From Fragilaria crotonensis (Eukaryota > Bacillariophyta > Fragilariophyceae > Fragilariales > Fragilariaceae), in assembly GCA_022925895.1 (NCBI GenBank), contig JAKSYS010000005.1:62001-126000 (forward strand): 64,000 nucleotides of DNA, read 5' to 3'. The translations under genes were made by a program, and so were the position numbers. Of this stretch, positions 1-11,821 are shown one piece after another (position 1 is the first letter of the stretch; each line of letters begins with the position of its first letter). The notes below the pieces were generated by a model. It was not told the origin of the DNA, made no database searches, and was given only the letters and a program-made list of their open reading frames with translations.

Positions 1-920
1 TCATCTCACACCTTCGCTTCTTGGAATACCAGTTTTCAATACTGCCGAATTGTTTAATCGTTCACAGTCCTCATCCAGAGTCCGATGCGAAGCAGGTGTG
101 GAATGATGTGCAAGACTATAAGTTGCACATCAGCTGGTTGCAAAGTACCTGAATGTGACGGATGCTCGGCATATTGTACAAAAATGCAAGCTGAGTAGCA
201 CTGAAAATTAGACGCCAGCGAATTAGACTCGCCAATAATGTGAGAATAAATGCAATTTGGGGCAGGTTGGCGTGCCTGTCATATTTGTTCGTCGTCCTTT
301 TTAATACAAGGGATCACTTCGCAGCGCCCTTCAAACGCAGCAACTTGCCTACCTGCAACTTCCTCTAAACTCTATCGCCAGCTCTGACTGCTCTACTCTA
401 CTACTCTCTAGAATAGAGTCTCTTGTGGGTCCTCCTGCTAAGAACAGTGGACTTGGCATCCGCCTTCTACCGGTAGAGTGGTACTGGTACCAGGTAGTAC
501 TCACCTTCGTCTTCTCAAAACGAAACTTGGGAGTTTTCAACTTGGATACCAAGGTTCAATGAATGCTGTATACTTGCCACTGGACCAGGTTGAAAAAACA
601 ACTTCTAATTGTTTCCCAAGATTCCGTTGGGAACTTGGCAACTTGGATCGAAGTTCTGAATTTTTTTGCTGAATACACACTGCCTTAGAAAACACGACGT
701 CGTATTTGCAATACCCGGGTTTGACCAATTGCCCTGCTGTACCAAGGTACACTGCTGATGTGAATACCAAAACGCTGCAACAACGACGTCAAATCAACAA
801 TAGATGGCGCATCTTTCCCCTGCCTATTGCAGTGGATTAGCTTAGAACGTCGCTCTCCATTTAAGCGGGCTATACAACGACCTCAGGAGCTCAGGAAGAA
901 ATCGATACTGGTAATTTACA
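1..920. other. Left-edge non-coding stretch
   Basis: No gene is convincingly supported here. A + strand frame is open from the window edge (about position 2) to a TGA near 112 and could be the last codons of a gene lying to the left, but it is too short to identify. From 400 to 800 the sequence has scattered GTAC and pyrimidine-rich patches. The last part, just before the ATG at 921, must hold the promoter and 5' UTR of the PDZ gene. Confidence 0.5.
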
Positions 921-3900
921 ATGTCACTCAAACTGAACAGCGACAGCTCGTCGAGACCTTCCCTAAAGAGACCAACAGTTACATTCACCAACGAGGAAGT
1001 GTTCATTACTTCGAATCCTACAAAGCCTGTTGCAATTGCAGTCAATAGTGCTCTGGATGAGGATGTCACGCATGCACCGCTGAAGCAAGAAAATCCCCAG
1101 GAAGCGTACTCGCCTCCCCATTCGCTCGGGACGTTGCCTTCGCCGACAACAGGACAAGATTCTCCTCAAACGACGACACCGGCAACGCAGAGGAGAAGCG
1201 TAGATGGTTGGAAGAGGCGCAGGAGAGGAAGGCAAGTGCGTCTTGCTTCTGTTTCAGACGAATGCACGTCAGACAAGGAAGTAAAGAAATACATGCCCGC
1301 AACACAATACGAGACAACGTTTGGAAGACGTGCAGTTTGCAAGGAGGAGCGTGTTTCGAATCCATCATCATCGCCGTCGCGCGGCATCTTTGGATCAAAC
1401 AGTCGAATGACACGGAAGGAAGCGGCGAAAGCCATGGAAAGTATCTCAGGTTATGACGAAGAGGTTGGCGATGTCTCCCTGGGAATGAAGCTCAATATGT
1501 AAGTGAAAAAGCTGCAAGTCTCAGAAATTAGCAGCTGTTTTCTAAACCGTGCAATGCAGTCTTGGCGGACGCGTTATAGTACAAACTATTAACCCTCTTG
1601 CAGACGGCCGTGCCTCGCCTGCTCAGCTGACAGGTATGGTTAAACGAGGAGACGTGCTGATTGCCATTGACGGGAAGTCGATAATCAATTTGCCACTTGA
1701 GCAGCTGGTCGTGGCACTCCAACCTCTCTCAACGCCACAAGACGATGGATCTTATAAGCGTATTCTCAAACTTCGATTTTCTGCTGGAGAAGGGTTGGAA
1801 GCGCTTGAAAGGAACGAGGACTACTTATCCAAGGCTGGTCAGGAGCCTGGGGTGTTCAGCTTAACCCAGTTTCTCCCTCAGGACTTTCCTATGGTAGATC
1901 AACTGAGCGGCCAACCCATGTTTGATGACACAAATATTCCCCCGCCTGTGGAGAAGAAATCGAAACCTGTTGTCGCGACTGCTTTAAGGCCCTCGGCAGA
2001 CACCTATGTAGTGGATCGTATCGGCAAGAAATCGCTCTCGTTAAATGAGCTTATTTCTCTTGGTATCGCTGACTTGTTGCAAGTTGAAAAGACTCATTTC
2101 TTAAGCGAATTTTTCGCCTGGAATGAAAGCTACTCTGAGCTGCTACGTCCTTCGCTTGTTGTGACAATTCGGGCTGGGGAGGAGATCGCAGTCTTCTTGA
2201 AGAAGAAGAAGGAGTTGATTGACCAAGGCGTAGAGGCCGTAAAAGGCGCCCAGGCGCTTACACTCAGCATGGAGGACATTGATAAAGGCAAGGATTTGCG
2301 CTCGTTTCAGGCGTGGAGCTCCAATGCGAGTCTCCGAAGCCGAGCGTCAACGAGGCGACGGTATGTCATGGAAGCAGCCTCGGTTATCGCTTCAACAATC
2401 GTAGAGGAAGCTGACTCAGACTTGGCTGTCAGTGTCGGCACGGAGGAACTTGATGATTTGGATGGAATAGACGGCGACGAGCTCCTTCTGCAGCTTGCTG
2501 CTCATGATGAGCTTTGGCGAAGGCAGGTCCTCGAAACAATATCTAATGCAACGAAGGAGATGCACGACGCTGATAAGGATGACGACGTTGTCGTCAAGGA
2601 CGTACCGCGCGAGCGGGATATTTCGGAAACGCTGGGGAATCTCTTTCTCGGCGAACAAGTCAACAAATTGCTGTTGAAGAAAAAGAAATCGTTCGCTCTG
2701 CCCCAAGACGAGGTTACTTGCGTTCTTTTTGATCTGGTAACGCACCTTGCATCAACGACACCGGACGAAATCAGCGTGAAGGGCAAGTTTGATTTAAATC
2801 CTCAAACCAGTTTGTTACCCTTTCAAAGGTCGAAGGGTTCCGCTGTAGATAGAGACTCAGTCCTTGCGACGTTGTTTGTCGTGAATGAAGTGTTTCCGGC
2901 ATGGTTGAAATGCTTTAAGCCTCTGCCATGGGAAGAGCGAAGAGTTCTTTGGCCTCACACCAAAGCCAGCACTGTCGGGAGCACAGTTGCAGGTAGCGTT
3001 GCTGATGACCTTCTGACAATTGACAGTCCAGGTGCTTCACCAGTCCCATCTCGGAAGAAAAAGAATCTTCGGGAGACAATTGAGGATATGGAACTTGATG
3101 TGGAATCAAGGGCAGAAACTTGTTTTTTGATTACTTTCTACTTCACGCAAGAGATCCTTCCGGGTATGAGCAACATAAGTGGCACTTGGCGGAGCACTAA
3201 TTCGTGGACCGAACGTGACGCTCTCGAATTTGTTGATACATATGGCACATACTTGAAGTTGCCCATGGCATTGGCTTACGCTTCGTTTCTTACGTCAGAA
3301 AATGTTGTTAACAAACTCTTGGAGCTTGCGAATCACGATCCCAGGCACCTGGAGGCTCTGAAGGACATTTCCAAAGTCAATTCCCTCATCTTGTACGAGC
3401 CGGTAAGTTTTCAGTATCCGCGGTACCAACGACGAGTTTCCACGCTTACCAGCGCTCTCTGCAGACAATGCTCTCTGCTATTATTAGACAAATTCGCACT
3501 ATGAGGCAACAAAAGGTCGAGCAACGAAGCCGTCTAATTCACTTGGCCGTATCGGCTTTTCCTGACGTCAGACCATGGCTGGTGCGAAAGGGTTGTCTTG
3601 AAGGCGGCAGCGACGATTCAAGTCATACCGCGAATCTTAGTGAACTCTACTATTCCTACCTTTCACTCCTCCTTCACCCGACTGATGGCCACGAGGCTGC
3701 ACGCCATGACGCCGACCTCGTGAATGAGTGGTGTGACTTGTCTTTGCAAGGTGATTACAGAGATGCCGCCCACTCTGAAGGACGACGAATGAACTTCCGT
3801 ATCGTAGCGTCAAGAGAGCAGTCCGAATATAAAATGTACAGCCGTGACCTCCCATTTCTTATGAACTTGGCCATCGTTGCCTCCGAGGTCGAATTGACAC

Positions 3901-4560
3901 TCGAACTGAGTAAGTGCATCTTCAGTTTTCTCATCTGTTGTTGTTTTGCTTTTGGCGAATTCTGACGGCGATCTCGACACAGTAAATGAAATGCTGGACT
4001 ACAAACGACTTGTGACAGACAAGTCATTGATGATTAGAATAGTATCGACTCTGCGGGAAATTGCTGCGGAATCATTACCCGTCTCCTCTGGAGTCTCGGA
4101 AAAGCCAATGAAAAGTGCCATCCTGAAACGATTGTTCTCTGTGTTCGAGAAGGTTCGTTCATCAGAGGAACGATGCGGAATCACCGAGTTGACTTCAGTA
4201 TCGAGGGAGTATGAGACTATCATATCTTTGTCTGATTCTAAGGATAGACCAGACCTCTTGGCACTGCTTGCCGCCAACGCAACACCTGTTTACATTTTGC
4301 AGGCGTTGTATGCCTTGAGTCATGATCGGAAGATGGCTGGCCATGATTTTCTCCCTATCCTTAGGCTCTCACTGGAAAGATCAGCAACTCTAAGGAACCG
4401 AAAGGAACTGTCACCTTCTTTGCTACGCTTGGAAAAGGCTCGAATCAGCAGTGGAGAAACGAAGGCAAGTGTGAGTTCTAACGAGGACTCAAATCCACGC
4501 CAGCGCATGCTATGGAGGCTGATGGCGAGCGGCAAAAACAATATTCAGATTGCCAAATGA
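921..4560 (+). CDS. PDZ-domain protein, four exons, function unknown
   Basis: Four exons fit one frame: 921-1498, 1560-3402, 3465-3909 and 3983-4560, giving 1147 residues. The three introns (61, 62 and 73 nt) begin GTAAGT and end CAG, and the summed exon length is a multiple of three. Residues 1-190 are polar, Ser/Thr/Lys-rich and probably disordered. A PDZ fold follows directly after intron 1 (residues about 193-265, with a GMVKRGDVLIAIDGKSI segment typical of the second half of PDZ domains). The remaining 880 residues are acidic and helix-rich, with no family I recognise. The large helical C-terminus would suit a scaffold or tethering protein, but that is inference. The stop lies 48 bp from the stop of the convergent FBPase gene. 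Start chosen as the first ATG of the frame. Confidence 0.8.
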
Positions 4561-4608
4561 TTAGAATAAATTTCTGACACGTATAAGGAAGACCGCGGAG
4601 GTCGTTTT

Positions 4609-5714
4609 CTAGAGATCAGGAACATTGGCCTCACCCGCCTTCTTGTAGCTATCATACACCAATTGGACATCGCGCTTGCCACCCATAATGATGGGACACT
4701 TGTCGTGGATTTGAGTGGGGACCAAGTCAAGCACTCGCTGAATCTTTCCTTGGAACAGACCCGTAGAGGCGATTCCTCCAGCCTGCTCAATGATCATAGC
4801 CATAGGAATACCTTCGTAAAGAAGACGAAGCTTTCCCTTCGGAGACTTATTGTCCGCAGGATACAGGTAGATACCGCCGTAAAGGATTGTACGATGAATA
4901 TCTGCAACCATGGAACCAACATAACGAGAGGTGTACGGCTCTACCAGCCTTAAACTGTTCGACCGTGTCCTTGATCGGCTGATCCCAGTGGACAGAGTTC
5001 CCCTCATTGCAGGAGTAAATAGTCTTTCCACCATCTTCAGGAAACGTCATGCACTCACGAGTGTGTACAAACTCGCCGATGGTTGGATCAAGGCAGAATC
5101 CATGAACTGCTTGGTTCTTGAAAGTGAAGACCATCTCCACAGCACTACTATAAGCAACATACCCGGCACAAACACAGTCTGCACCAGAACGAAGCAAGTC
5201 ATCCACAGTTCCTTCACTGCCCTCCTTTCTCGCGTAGACGCTGAAAATAGTTCCAACACTGACGTTGCAATCAATGTTGCTCGACCCATCGAGAGGATCA
5301 AAGGCAACACAGTACTTGCCCCTCTTCTCAGGAGGGACCATGATAGGCTCCTCATTCTCCTCAGACACCAAAACAGAGCAAACACCTGAGTTTACCAACG
5401 CGTTGATCATCATGTCGTTTGACAAAACGTCAAGCTTCTTTTGGTCGTCGCCGGTGCTGTTAACCTCTCCAGCAAGCCCGTAAAGACGAGCGATGCCCGC
5501 ACGTTGCACCGCCGATGTAATGAGCTTACAAGACGTCGCGATAGCGTTCATCAAAATGACGAGCTCATGGTCGCGGGTGGACGCCATCACAAAGCGGTTT
5601 AGGGTTTTGGTATCCTGTTCGTTGCATGGGTCATCGCCAGAACGTGAGGATAGAATTCTTCATACGCGCAATCCATCGAGTGAAAGCACTTACACTTTCA
5701 AAAGTTTCCGACAT
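4609..5714 (-). CDS. FBP: Cytosolic-type fructose-1,6-bisphosphatase, one frame break
   Basis: Hydrolyses fructose-1,6-bisphosphate to fructose-6-phosphate in gluconeogenesis. Exon 1 (5714-5694) encodes MSETFES; a 79-nt intron (5615-5693, GTAAGT...CAG) is followed by exon 2, which opens with [12 protein letters not shown], the usual family N-terminus. The metal-binding SEENEEP (residues 91-97) and [11 protein letters not shown] (112-122) motifs are present, as are [13 protein letters not shown] and [11 protein letters not shown] in the C-terminal half. There is no signal or transit peptide and no plastid-type redox cysteine loop, so a cytosolic enzyme is likely. At about residue 229 (positions 4940-4952) the frame shifts by one base between VEQFK and [10 protein letters not shown]. 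The conserved sequence is continuous apart from this, so an intron cannot explain it. One extra base would give a normal 341-residue enzyme, so this is a recent lesion or an assembly error. Confidence 0.9.
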
Positions 5715-6272
5715 GGTGAATAACTTAATCGAGGGAGTACAAAGGAGATGTAGGACGCAGAACAATGTCGATGAATGAAAGTAGGTACAAGTACAATACA
5801 GGAGCCCGGAACATGTGCTGAGGCGGTGTCGTCACTCAAACAGAAGTTACGATATCACTGCGTACGTCGCAAGATTCGTCTCGGTCATCCAACAAACTTT
5901 CGTGATAATGAATGACGCTTGATGGTTGGAAATGTGTTCTGGTCCGGGTTCGCTCGGACAGAGTGCACTGTGCATATTGCATATGCTACCGTCACGACCT
6001 TGTACTTGTTCTTTCGGTAGACAGTATGCAAGTATGCAAGAGTAATCTGTGTACTGTACTGGAGTAGGATGTACGGTAGTTTTCCTTGGACTCGGAGTTG
6101 TACTCGAGTACGACCAGGACTTGTAATAAGCAAGCATGTGCCAGGTCGTACTGTACTCGCAGTACTACAAACTGCTACGTACGCCAACTACTGTATATGT
6201 ACTGTACTGGAGTTCATTAAAAAATGCATGCTGGTGTAACCAATTCATAACACGACAACTACAAGAACCCTG

Positions 6273-6352
6273 GGAGGTTCGGTAAAATGACGTTTCTTCT
6301 CGTAGCTTCTACATGCAATTAATACCAAGCAGAGGTGCGTGGCCGGACCTTC
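6273..6352 (+). repeat. 80-bp MITE, copy A
   Basis: The ends are near-inverted repeats (GGAGGTTCGG at the left, CCGGACCTTC at the right). The same 80 bases occur at 33958-34037 with only two differences. The copy is flanked by a short direct repeat (CCTG, or CTG depending on where the end is set), as expected for a transposed element. It has no coding capacity. Similar ends with a CWG-type flank are seen on the 0.9-kb element at 55959-56847. Confidence 0.75.
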
Positions 6353-6747
6353 CCTGGATACAACCCCCGGTAGACCCTCGAATCTTGTTAGTGGCTTGCG
6401 ACTCGCGACTCGCACCTCGTGATTGACCACGCGCAATGAAGGGGGTTTTATATACTGTGATACTAATGAGGTTGAAGTGAACACAAAAAGGATTCGTTTT
6501 CTGACAAGCCGAACAAGCAATTTGCCGCACTCTCTCCAACCCAAAATCCGAGCCCCAGCGCAACGCCCCTACCGAGCACCTGTTGAGCCTTTTTTCCTAC
6601 TGTCGTATACTATTTTACACATCTGTCATATGCATAACTTCTAACAGAAAGGCCCTACCGGTGTGGGATTTTCGGACATAATTGTCGAGCTATTTGACCA
6701 TTTGGGAAAAGTAACGCATCGGGTGGGGATGCTCTAAAATCTGGGAG

Positions 6748-6782
6748 CTCCCGACTCCCGACTCCCGACTCCCGAGTCCCGA
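6748..6782. repeat. Heptamer minisatellite CTCCCGA
   Basis: Five consecutive 7-bp units, four CTCCCGA and one GTCCCGA. A similar degenerate heptamer tract (GACTCGC type) lies near 6399-6420. Confidence 0.85.
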
Positions 6783-7386
6783 ATACATAACTTTTCTCGT
6801 TTGTTCGTATGTTCATACGTTGGCAGTTGACCCTATGTTGTGCGGCATGCCATTTCCCAGTATATGCGGATGCCTCAAAACGGGCAGCTGGAGAGATCCG
6901 CGTCAAAGCCGGGTGACCGTGTTGACAAAATGAAAGCTGCACCGGGCAGTCGTGCCTTTGCTGAAACTTCAACTTTTCGCGTCTGTAGGACAGCCGTAGA
7001 TCCATACCTCTCTGAGCTCCAGGGCGGTATCCTACCGAATGGCAGACGGCAGCTGGCGAGGTCCACGTCAACGCAGGTGACAATGACAACAACATCCTTT
7101 TGCGAAGGATTCTACACAATTATTGTGTACTCCGAGTACCACGTTAAGTTCGTATGAAACTCTATATCGAGCGACATTGCACCTTCTTGCACCCCTATGA
7201 TACTTCAATACACTACTACGTGTTTGCATTGGCGTATACGCGTATACTCGTCTTGTACTTGTACTACAGTACCAGGTAATGGTACTTTCGTTCTAACGTA
7301 CAGACATGTATGCATATCTGCGTATCGTGCCTACTCTCGTAGAATCCTCCCACGAAGTCTCACAATTTGCTTCGTTCAAGTTGACA

Positions 7387-7974
7387 ATGAAGTGTGTTAT
7401 CATCGCCTCCCTCCTCGCCTCCGCTGTCGCATTCGCCCCAGCTAACTCCGCCTCCAAGGTGACTTCCCTCAGCGCCTTCGAGAATGAGCTTGGTGCCCAG
7501 GAACCACTCGGATTCTTTGACCCACTTGGTTTGGTTGCAGATGGCGACCAAGAGAAGTTCGACCGTCTCCGATACGTCGAGATCAAGCACGGACGCATCT
7601 CTATGCTTGCCGTTGTCGGATACCTTGTTGCCGAAAGTGGCACACGTCTTCCAGGAGATATCGATTTCTCAGGTACCAGCTTCGAGTCCATCCCTAACGG
7701 ATTCGCCGCTATCAATGCCATCCCTGCTGCTGGTCTGGCCCAGATCATCGCTTTCATTGGATTCCTCGAGCTTGCTGTCATGAAGGACATCACCGGAGGA
7801 GAATTCGTTGGTGACTTCCGCAACGGCGCCCTTGACTTCGGCTGGGACTCGTTCGACGCGGAGACCAAGCTGGCCAAGCGCGCGGTCGAGCTCAACCAGG
7901 GACGTGCCGCCCAAATGGGAATCCTTGCCCTAATGGTTCACGAACAACTCGGAGTTTCTCTCCTCCCGAACTAA
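7387..7974 (+). CDS. Lhcf: Fucoxanthin-chlorophyll a/c protein (Lhcf), gene 1
   Basis: Light-harvesting antenna protein of the diatom thylakoid, binding chlorophylls a and c and fucoxanthin. The single exon encodes 195 residues. The start at 7387 gives a signal peptide (MKCVIIASLLASAVA) followed by FAP, the diatom plastid-targeting cleavage motif. Upstream in-frame codons lack this feature, so the ATG at 7387 is preferred. Helix 1 has FDRLRYVEIKHGRISMLAV with the pigment-binding Glu and Arg. The middle helix contains AQIIAFIGFLELAVM, and helix 3 has ELNQGRAAQMGILALMVHEQ with the matching Glu and Arg. The length is normal for Lhcf. It is about 2 kb from a close paralogue on the same strand, which suggests local duplication. 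Light-dependent expression is expected from family knowledge. Confidence 0.97.
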   Translation: MKCVIIASLLASAVAFAPANSASKVTSLSAFENELGAQEPLGFFDPLGLVADGDQEKFDRLRYVEIKHGRISMLAVVGYLVAESGTRLPGDIDFSGTSFESIPNGFAAINAIPAAGLAQIIAFIGFLELAVMKDITGGEFVGDFRNGALDFGWDSFDAETKLAKRAVELNQGRAAQMGILALMVHEQLGVSLLPN

Positions 7975-10024
7975 GCGTCTGGGGCATCACTGCTACATCG
8001 ATGAGACCACTAGTTATTAATTGTGCCACTAAGTACATTAGATCGGGTATGAACACGACCGAAATTGTTTTGAGTTGTTTACAGTTCGCAGCTTAGTCGT
8101 TACCTGATGGCTTCAAAATCCATGCTGAAACCGCGTGCAGAGGGCCAAGAATTCTCCTCACGCAATGATTTCCCTGTCTTTCAAGCTGACGGACGATGGA
8201 GCATCGTGACTGAAGATCGCCACTGGAATTGTTGTGGGCAAAATTGATCACCAAGGTTGGTGAACCCGTAGTGCTCCTCAGGAACAGTAGCGAGGTTGTG
8301 GACTTCATCCTGATGAAGAATCAGCAGTTGGTCAAGTCATGCAACCCCATCAGCTATGAAATCAGGTGCGCTTATGCTAATTCAGGTTGCAAAATGTCTG
8401 GTGCTTTGTTGTCATCAAACACTAACAAGCAACTCCTTCTGTCGTGATATCTTCACTTCCTGACCCAAGCTCGCAAACTCAATGTCAATATCAAAAAGAA
8501 TGATAAGATTTTGAAAATCAACAACAAGCAGCGAAGAAAGGCACATGAGAATCATGTCTCATTGAACTGCAAAGCAAGGCTACCTTCAGCGCAGAAATAT
8601 GAAATCGAGGAGCTGGAATCGGATCGCGACAAGCATAGACAGTGTGCGTTGAGTTAACAAAGAAGATCAGCAACACCAATGTGAACTCATGCTAAAGCAA
8701 GAACATCAAGCCGCATCAGGAGACGCACCTTGCTGATGTGAAAGTCAGGTTAAGCGCAATGGAGCAATCATCAAAGTTTGTAATCCCCCCCACCAAACAA
8801 GTCATGTGCACATGGGACTGTATGTTGTGTTGAAAGCATACCTATCATGCCACAATTTTTTATTGGGAAGCTATGTATGAAGAGCAACAATGTTCAGTTT
8901 GTTGTTGGACACCAAGCCAAGTCTTCCAATATCCAAAAGTTATTGGCAATGGCATGGTGGTTGCACCAGAAGAAGTTTCCAGATTGGAATGACAGACGTT
9001 TTACCCGTCAACTTTCTTGTCCTTTGCCATCATATGAACAAACAACTTATGCCTGATGTTTGGAATGTCAAGCCATGTTCTTTCAATGGATCAGCACCCT
9101 CCTCTACAACTCAGCCACTGCTGTCATGAATTGTAGCAAGGAAGATACAATTCAAGGAGGTTCTTTCAGTCAATAAAGTATTGCTATCACAAATGGGATG
9201 TTGTAGGACCTGATTGCGCAGTTGGTATAAATCCTTGGTGAGGAATTGCCGTGACTGCCACTAACACTGATGTCTTGTCAGTTTTAAGTTTTCATGTGCA
9301 GTGCAACAATGAAGGGAAGAAAAGACAGTAGCTACTAGCTACATGCCAATGCATCTCTGTCTAGGTACTAGCTAATTGGCTAGTTTCTTTTGTCATTTCA
9401 GTGCTGAGGAAATACACCCTCCTCTGCCATCAGCATGGTACATCCTCAAATGAAGTAGGAGACTGCTTGGAACATGGATTTGTTGGGCTTTGCAATGTAT
9501 TATGACGACTTGTGATCCCATACAGGCCCAACCATAAAATCCTGAACTCACACAAAACCCACCCTTAAGTCAATAGGTTTGGGTGGGCTGGGCCAGAAAA
9601 ACCCTTCGCTGTTGTGCATCCTGCTGATCTTGAGAACTACACACATTTTATGTTGTGTGACACAAAAACACCACAGCGTAGACGGGCAGGTACTTGCACT
9701 GTAGGAGTACACTGTACCTTGTAGATACTCGAATACTGAGTATGGTACTCCAGTAGTTGTTTCCGGGTTGTGATAGGTTTGGCGCTGCCAAATCCATTTA
9801 TCACCACTTGAAGTGAAAACAAGGAAGGATTTGTGATCGGACAAACGATCAAGAAGAATCGACGTCCGCGAGTTCAACTTTTCATCCCTGTAGACCGCAG
9901 TACATAGTTAACTTCGAGTTTCCTAGCAAAAGATATGCCTCCAACCGTAACAACACAGCACAAACGACAAACGTAGGCGTCCAATACATCCCATCCACAA
10001 TTCGTCATCGCCGTTAGATCCATC
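7975..10024. other. Intergenic region with a CpG-poor anonymous block
   Basis: This spacer separates the two Lhcf genes. From about 8,100 the style of the sequence changes: many short frames, no long one, and between about 8,761 and 9,600 only about six CpG dinucleotides in 840 bases by my count. The same trait marks the Harbinger relic at 39.7-40.8 kb, so this is probably an old mobile-element remnant. I could not match it to any family. From about 9,600 the composition returns to normal and should include the promoter of the second Lhcf gene. Confidence 0.5.
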
Positions 10025-10696
10025 ATGAAGTCTGTCATCATCGCAACTCTCCTCACCTCCGCTGCTGCCTTCGCACCAGCCCAGACTGCTTCTCAGTCCA
10101 CATCCCTTGCTGCGGTCAAGAAGGCTCCAGTGAAGAAGGCACCTGTGAAGAAGGCTGCTCCTGCTAAGAAAGTTGCGAAGAAGGTCGCCGTGGCATCCTT
10201 TGAGGATGCGCTCGGCGCTCAACCTCCACTCGGATTCTACGATCCTCTTGGTCTTGTTGCTGATGGTGACCAGGCTGAGTTCGACCGTCTCCGTTTCATT
10301 GAGCTCAAGCACGGACGTATCTCCATGCTTGCAGTCCTTGGATACCTTGTTCAAGAGAACGGAATTCGCCTTCCAGGAAACATTGACTTCTCTGGTCACG
10401 CATTTGCGGATATCCCTAATGGTTGGGCTGCCCTTTCCGCCATCCCTGGAACCGGTTTGGCTCAGATCATTGGTTTCATCGGAATCCTTGAGCTTGCTGT
10501 CATGAAGGACATCACCGGAGGGGAATTCGTTGGCGACTTCCGTAACAATTACATTGACTTCGGCTGGGACAAGTTCGACGAGGCCACAAAGTTGAAGAAG
10601 CGTGCCATCGAGCTCAACCAAGGACGTGCCGCCCAGATGGGAATCCTCGCCCTTATGGTGCACGAACAACTTGGAGTCTCCCTGATCCCGCACTAA
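10025..10696 (+). CDS. Lhcf: Fucoxanthin-chlorophyll a/c protein (Lhcf), gene 2, with Lys-rich insert
   Basis: Second thylakoid antenna protein (223 residues, single exon), closely similar to gene 1 along the whole pigment-binding part: FDRLRFIELKHGRISMLAV in helix 1, QIIGFIGILELAVM in helix 2 and ELNQGRAAQMGILALM in helix 3. The N-terminus MKSVIIATLLTSAAAFAPAQ is a bipartite plastid signal with the AFAP motif. The oddity is residues 32-55, a repeat of KKAPV/KKAAPAKK units inserted between the targeting region and the conserved FEDALGAQPPLGF segment. Gene 1 lacks it. It resembles histone-H1-like linker sequence in composition, and its role is unknown. It could lengthen the transit peptide or give a basic stromal tail. 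The frame and conserved core are intact, so the gene is likely functional. Confidence 0.97.
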   Translation: MKSVIIATLLTSAAAFAPAQTASQSTSLAAVKKAPVKKAPVKKAAPAKKVAKKVAVASFEDALGAQPPLGFYDPLGLVADGDQAEFDRLRFIELKHGRISMLAVLGYLVQENGIRLPGNIDFSGHAFADIPNGWAALSAIPGTGLAQIIGFIGILELAVMKDITGGEFVGDFRNNYIDFGWDKFDEATKLKKRAIELNQGRAAQMGILALMVHEQLGVSLIPH

Positions 10697-11242
10697 TTTT
10701 TCTGTCTTCTAGAGAATAAACCACGTTCAGTGAACTGTTGAAATAGAAGGAGCTACCTGGTACAGTTTGGAGAGAGTTACGTAAACAACTTCAATATGTC
10801 TAATTGACTGAACTCGCTAGAAGCAAATATAGCAGTAGTCCTTCATTGGTAAACTGATGGACCGCGAGATAAGATTGACCGCCTGTTGTTTCTCGAAGCA
10901 TGATCTGTTTGTGAAAAGGTGGGAGACAGCGGCGGATATCCTGACCCTTGTCCATGGCAGCTGACAAACGACAGTCATAGGTGCTTCACCGGGTGAGCTG
11001 CTCCGGGTACTTTAGCACCCCGTTCCCTTCCCTCTTGGACTTCGCAAGCGAAGTTGGTTAGCGGTTAGCGACGCTCGTCGACTTTTCGTCTGACTTTTTC
11101 ACGTTGGACTTCAGTCTGAGAGTCCTCTGGACTTATGCAACGAACCATAATCCATTTGCACCAATTCTGTTATCATGTCGGCAATTCCAACAAGAATAGA
11201 AGCTACTAAATACTCTCTTTTGATAACAGCAAGTTAATTTGT
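10697..11242. other. Convergent intergenic region, Lhcf2 / RPL18
   Basis: About 545 bp between two convergent stop codons. It must hold both 3' UTRs. The only structure I see is a small palindrome, CTTCGCAAGCGAAG, near 11,040. No coding frame or RNA gene was recognised. Confidence 0.55.
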
Positions 11243-11821
11243 TTAGATCTTGAAACCACAAGATCCACGACGACCACGAGCACGCTCAAACTTGCGTCCC
11301 TTGGAGCGCACATATGGCTTGACGGCATTGTGGGTGTGTGGGTTGTTGACGGTAGTTCTGTGACCGAAGTGAGTAAGTGCCTCACGGGATTTAGGTCCAC
11401 GAAGAAGGACGGTATTGGATCCCTTTGGGGCACGGAGGGCGAGCTGATCAAAGGTAAGACATTCTCCTCCAGCAGCGGTGATGCGCTTACGGGCATTTTC
11501 AGTAAAGGCAAGTGCGCAGACAGTCAACTTTGGGACTTCAGTCATGCGGACATCATCTGTTACCTTTCCAACAAGAACGGCAATCTTATCGTCCTTGTTG
11601 GTCATGTACTTCGCCAATCTGTTAAGACCCATAGGCGGCTTGTTGGTCTTACTCATGTGCAGACGCTTGACGACGGTCTCGCAGAACTTGGATTCTGTTC
11701 TGCGAGCCAAAAACTTGTATAGCTTGATCAACAGACGGTTGTAAGGATTCAACGTCTTGACCTTCTTCGTGGAGGAGCTGTGCCCCACACGACGACCTCC
11801 GGCTTTGATATCGATACCCAT
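11243..11821 (-). CDS. RPL18: 60S ribosomal protein L18 (eL18)
   Basis: Structural protein of the large cytosolic ribosomal subunit. It is 192 residues in a single exon, a normal length. Recognisable family segments are [16 protein letters not shown] at the N-terminus, [18 protein letters not shown] (residues about 25-42), [34 protein letters not shown] and the basic C-terminus [18 protein letters not shown]. The ATG at 11821 matches the conserved first residues. It is divergent from NMD3, 554 bp away; both act in 60S subunit production, and the shared upstream region could co-express them (inference). Confidence 0.97.
   Translation of the reverse strand: MGIDIKAGGRRVGHSSSTKKVKTLNPYNRLLIKLYKFLARRTESKFCETVVKRLHMSKTNKPPMGLNRLAKYMTNKDDKIAVLVGKVTDDVRMTEVPKLTVCALAFTENARKRITAAGGECLTFDQLALRAPKGSNTVLLRGPKSREALTHFGHRTTVNNPHTHNAVKPYVRSKGRKFERARGRRGSCGFKI

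Larger units (their letters stand above)
5715..7386. other. Intergenic region between FBPase and Lhcf gene 1
   Basis: Divergent intergenic region of about 1.7 kb. It holds an 80-bp MITE copy (6273-6352), an array of 7-bp units (6748-6782) and GTAC-rich patches such as around 6040-6200 and 7125-7290. No coding frame here resembles a protein. The last few hundred bases should contain the light-regulated promoter of the first antenna gene. Confidence 0.6.

Noticed and set aside
4940-4952. Programmed ribosomal frameshift in FBPase
   Set aside because: The local TTTAAGG context does not match a known +1 slippery site, and the family is not known to use frameshifting; an indel is simpler.
10980-11080. 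Possible structured RNA in the Lhcf2/RPL18 spacer
   Set aside because: Only a short CTTCGCAAGCGAAG palindrome is present; there is no tRNA cloverleaf or known RNA motif.
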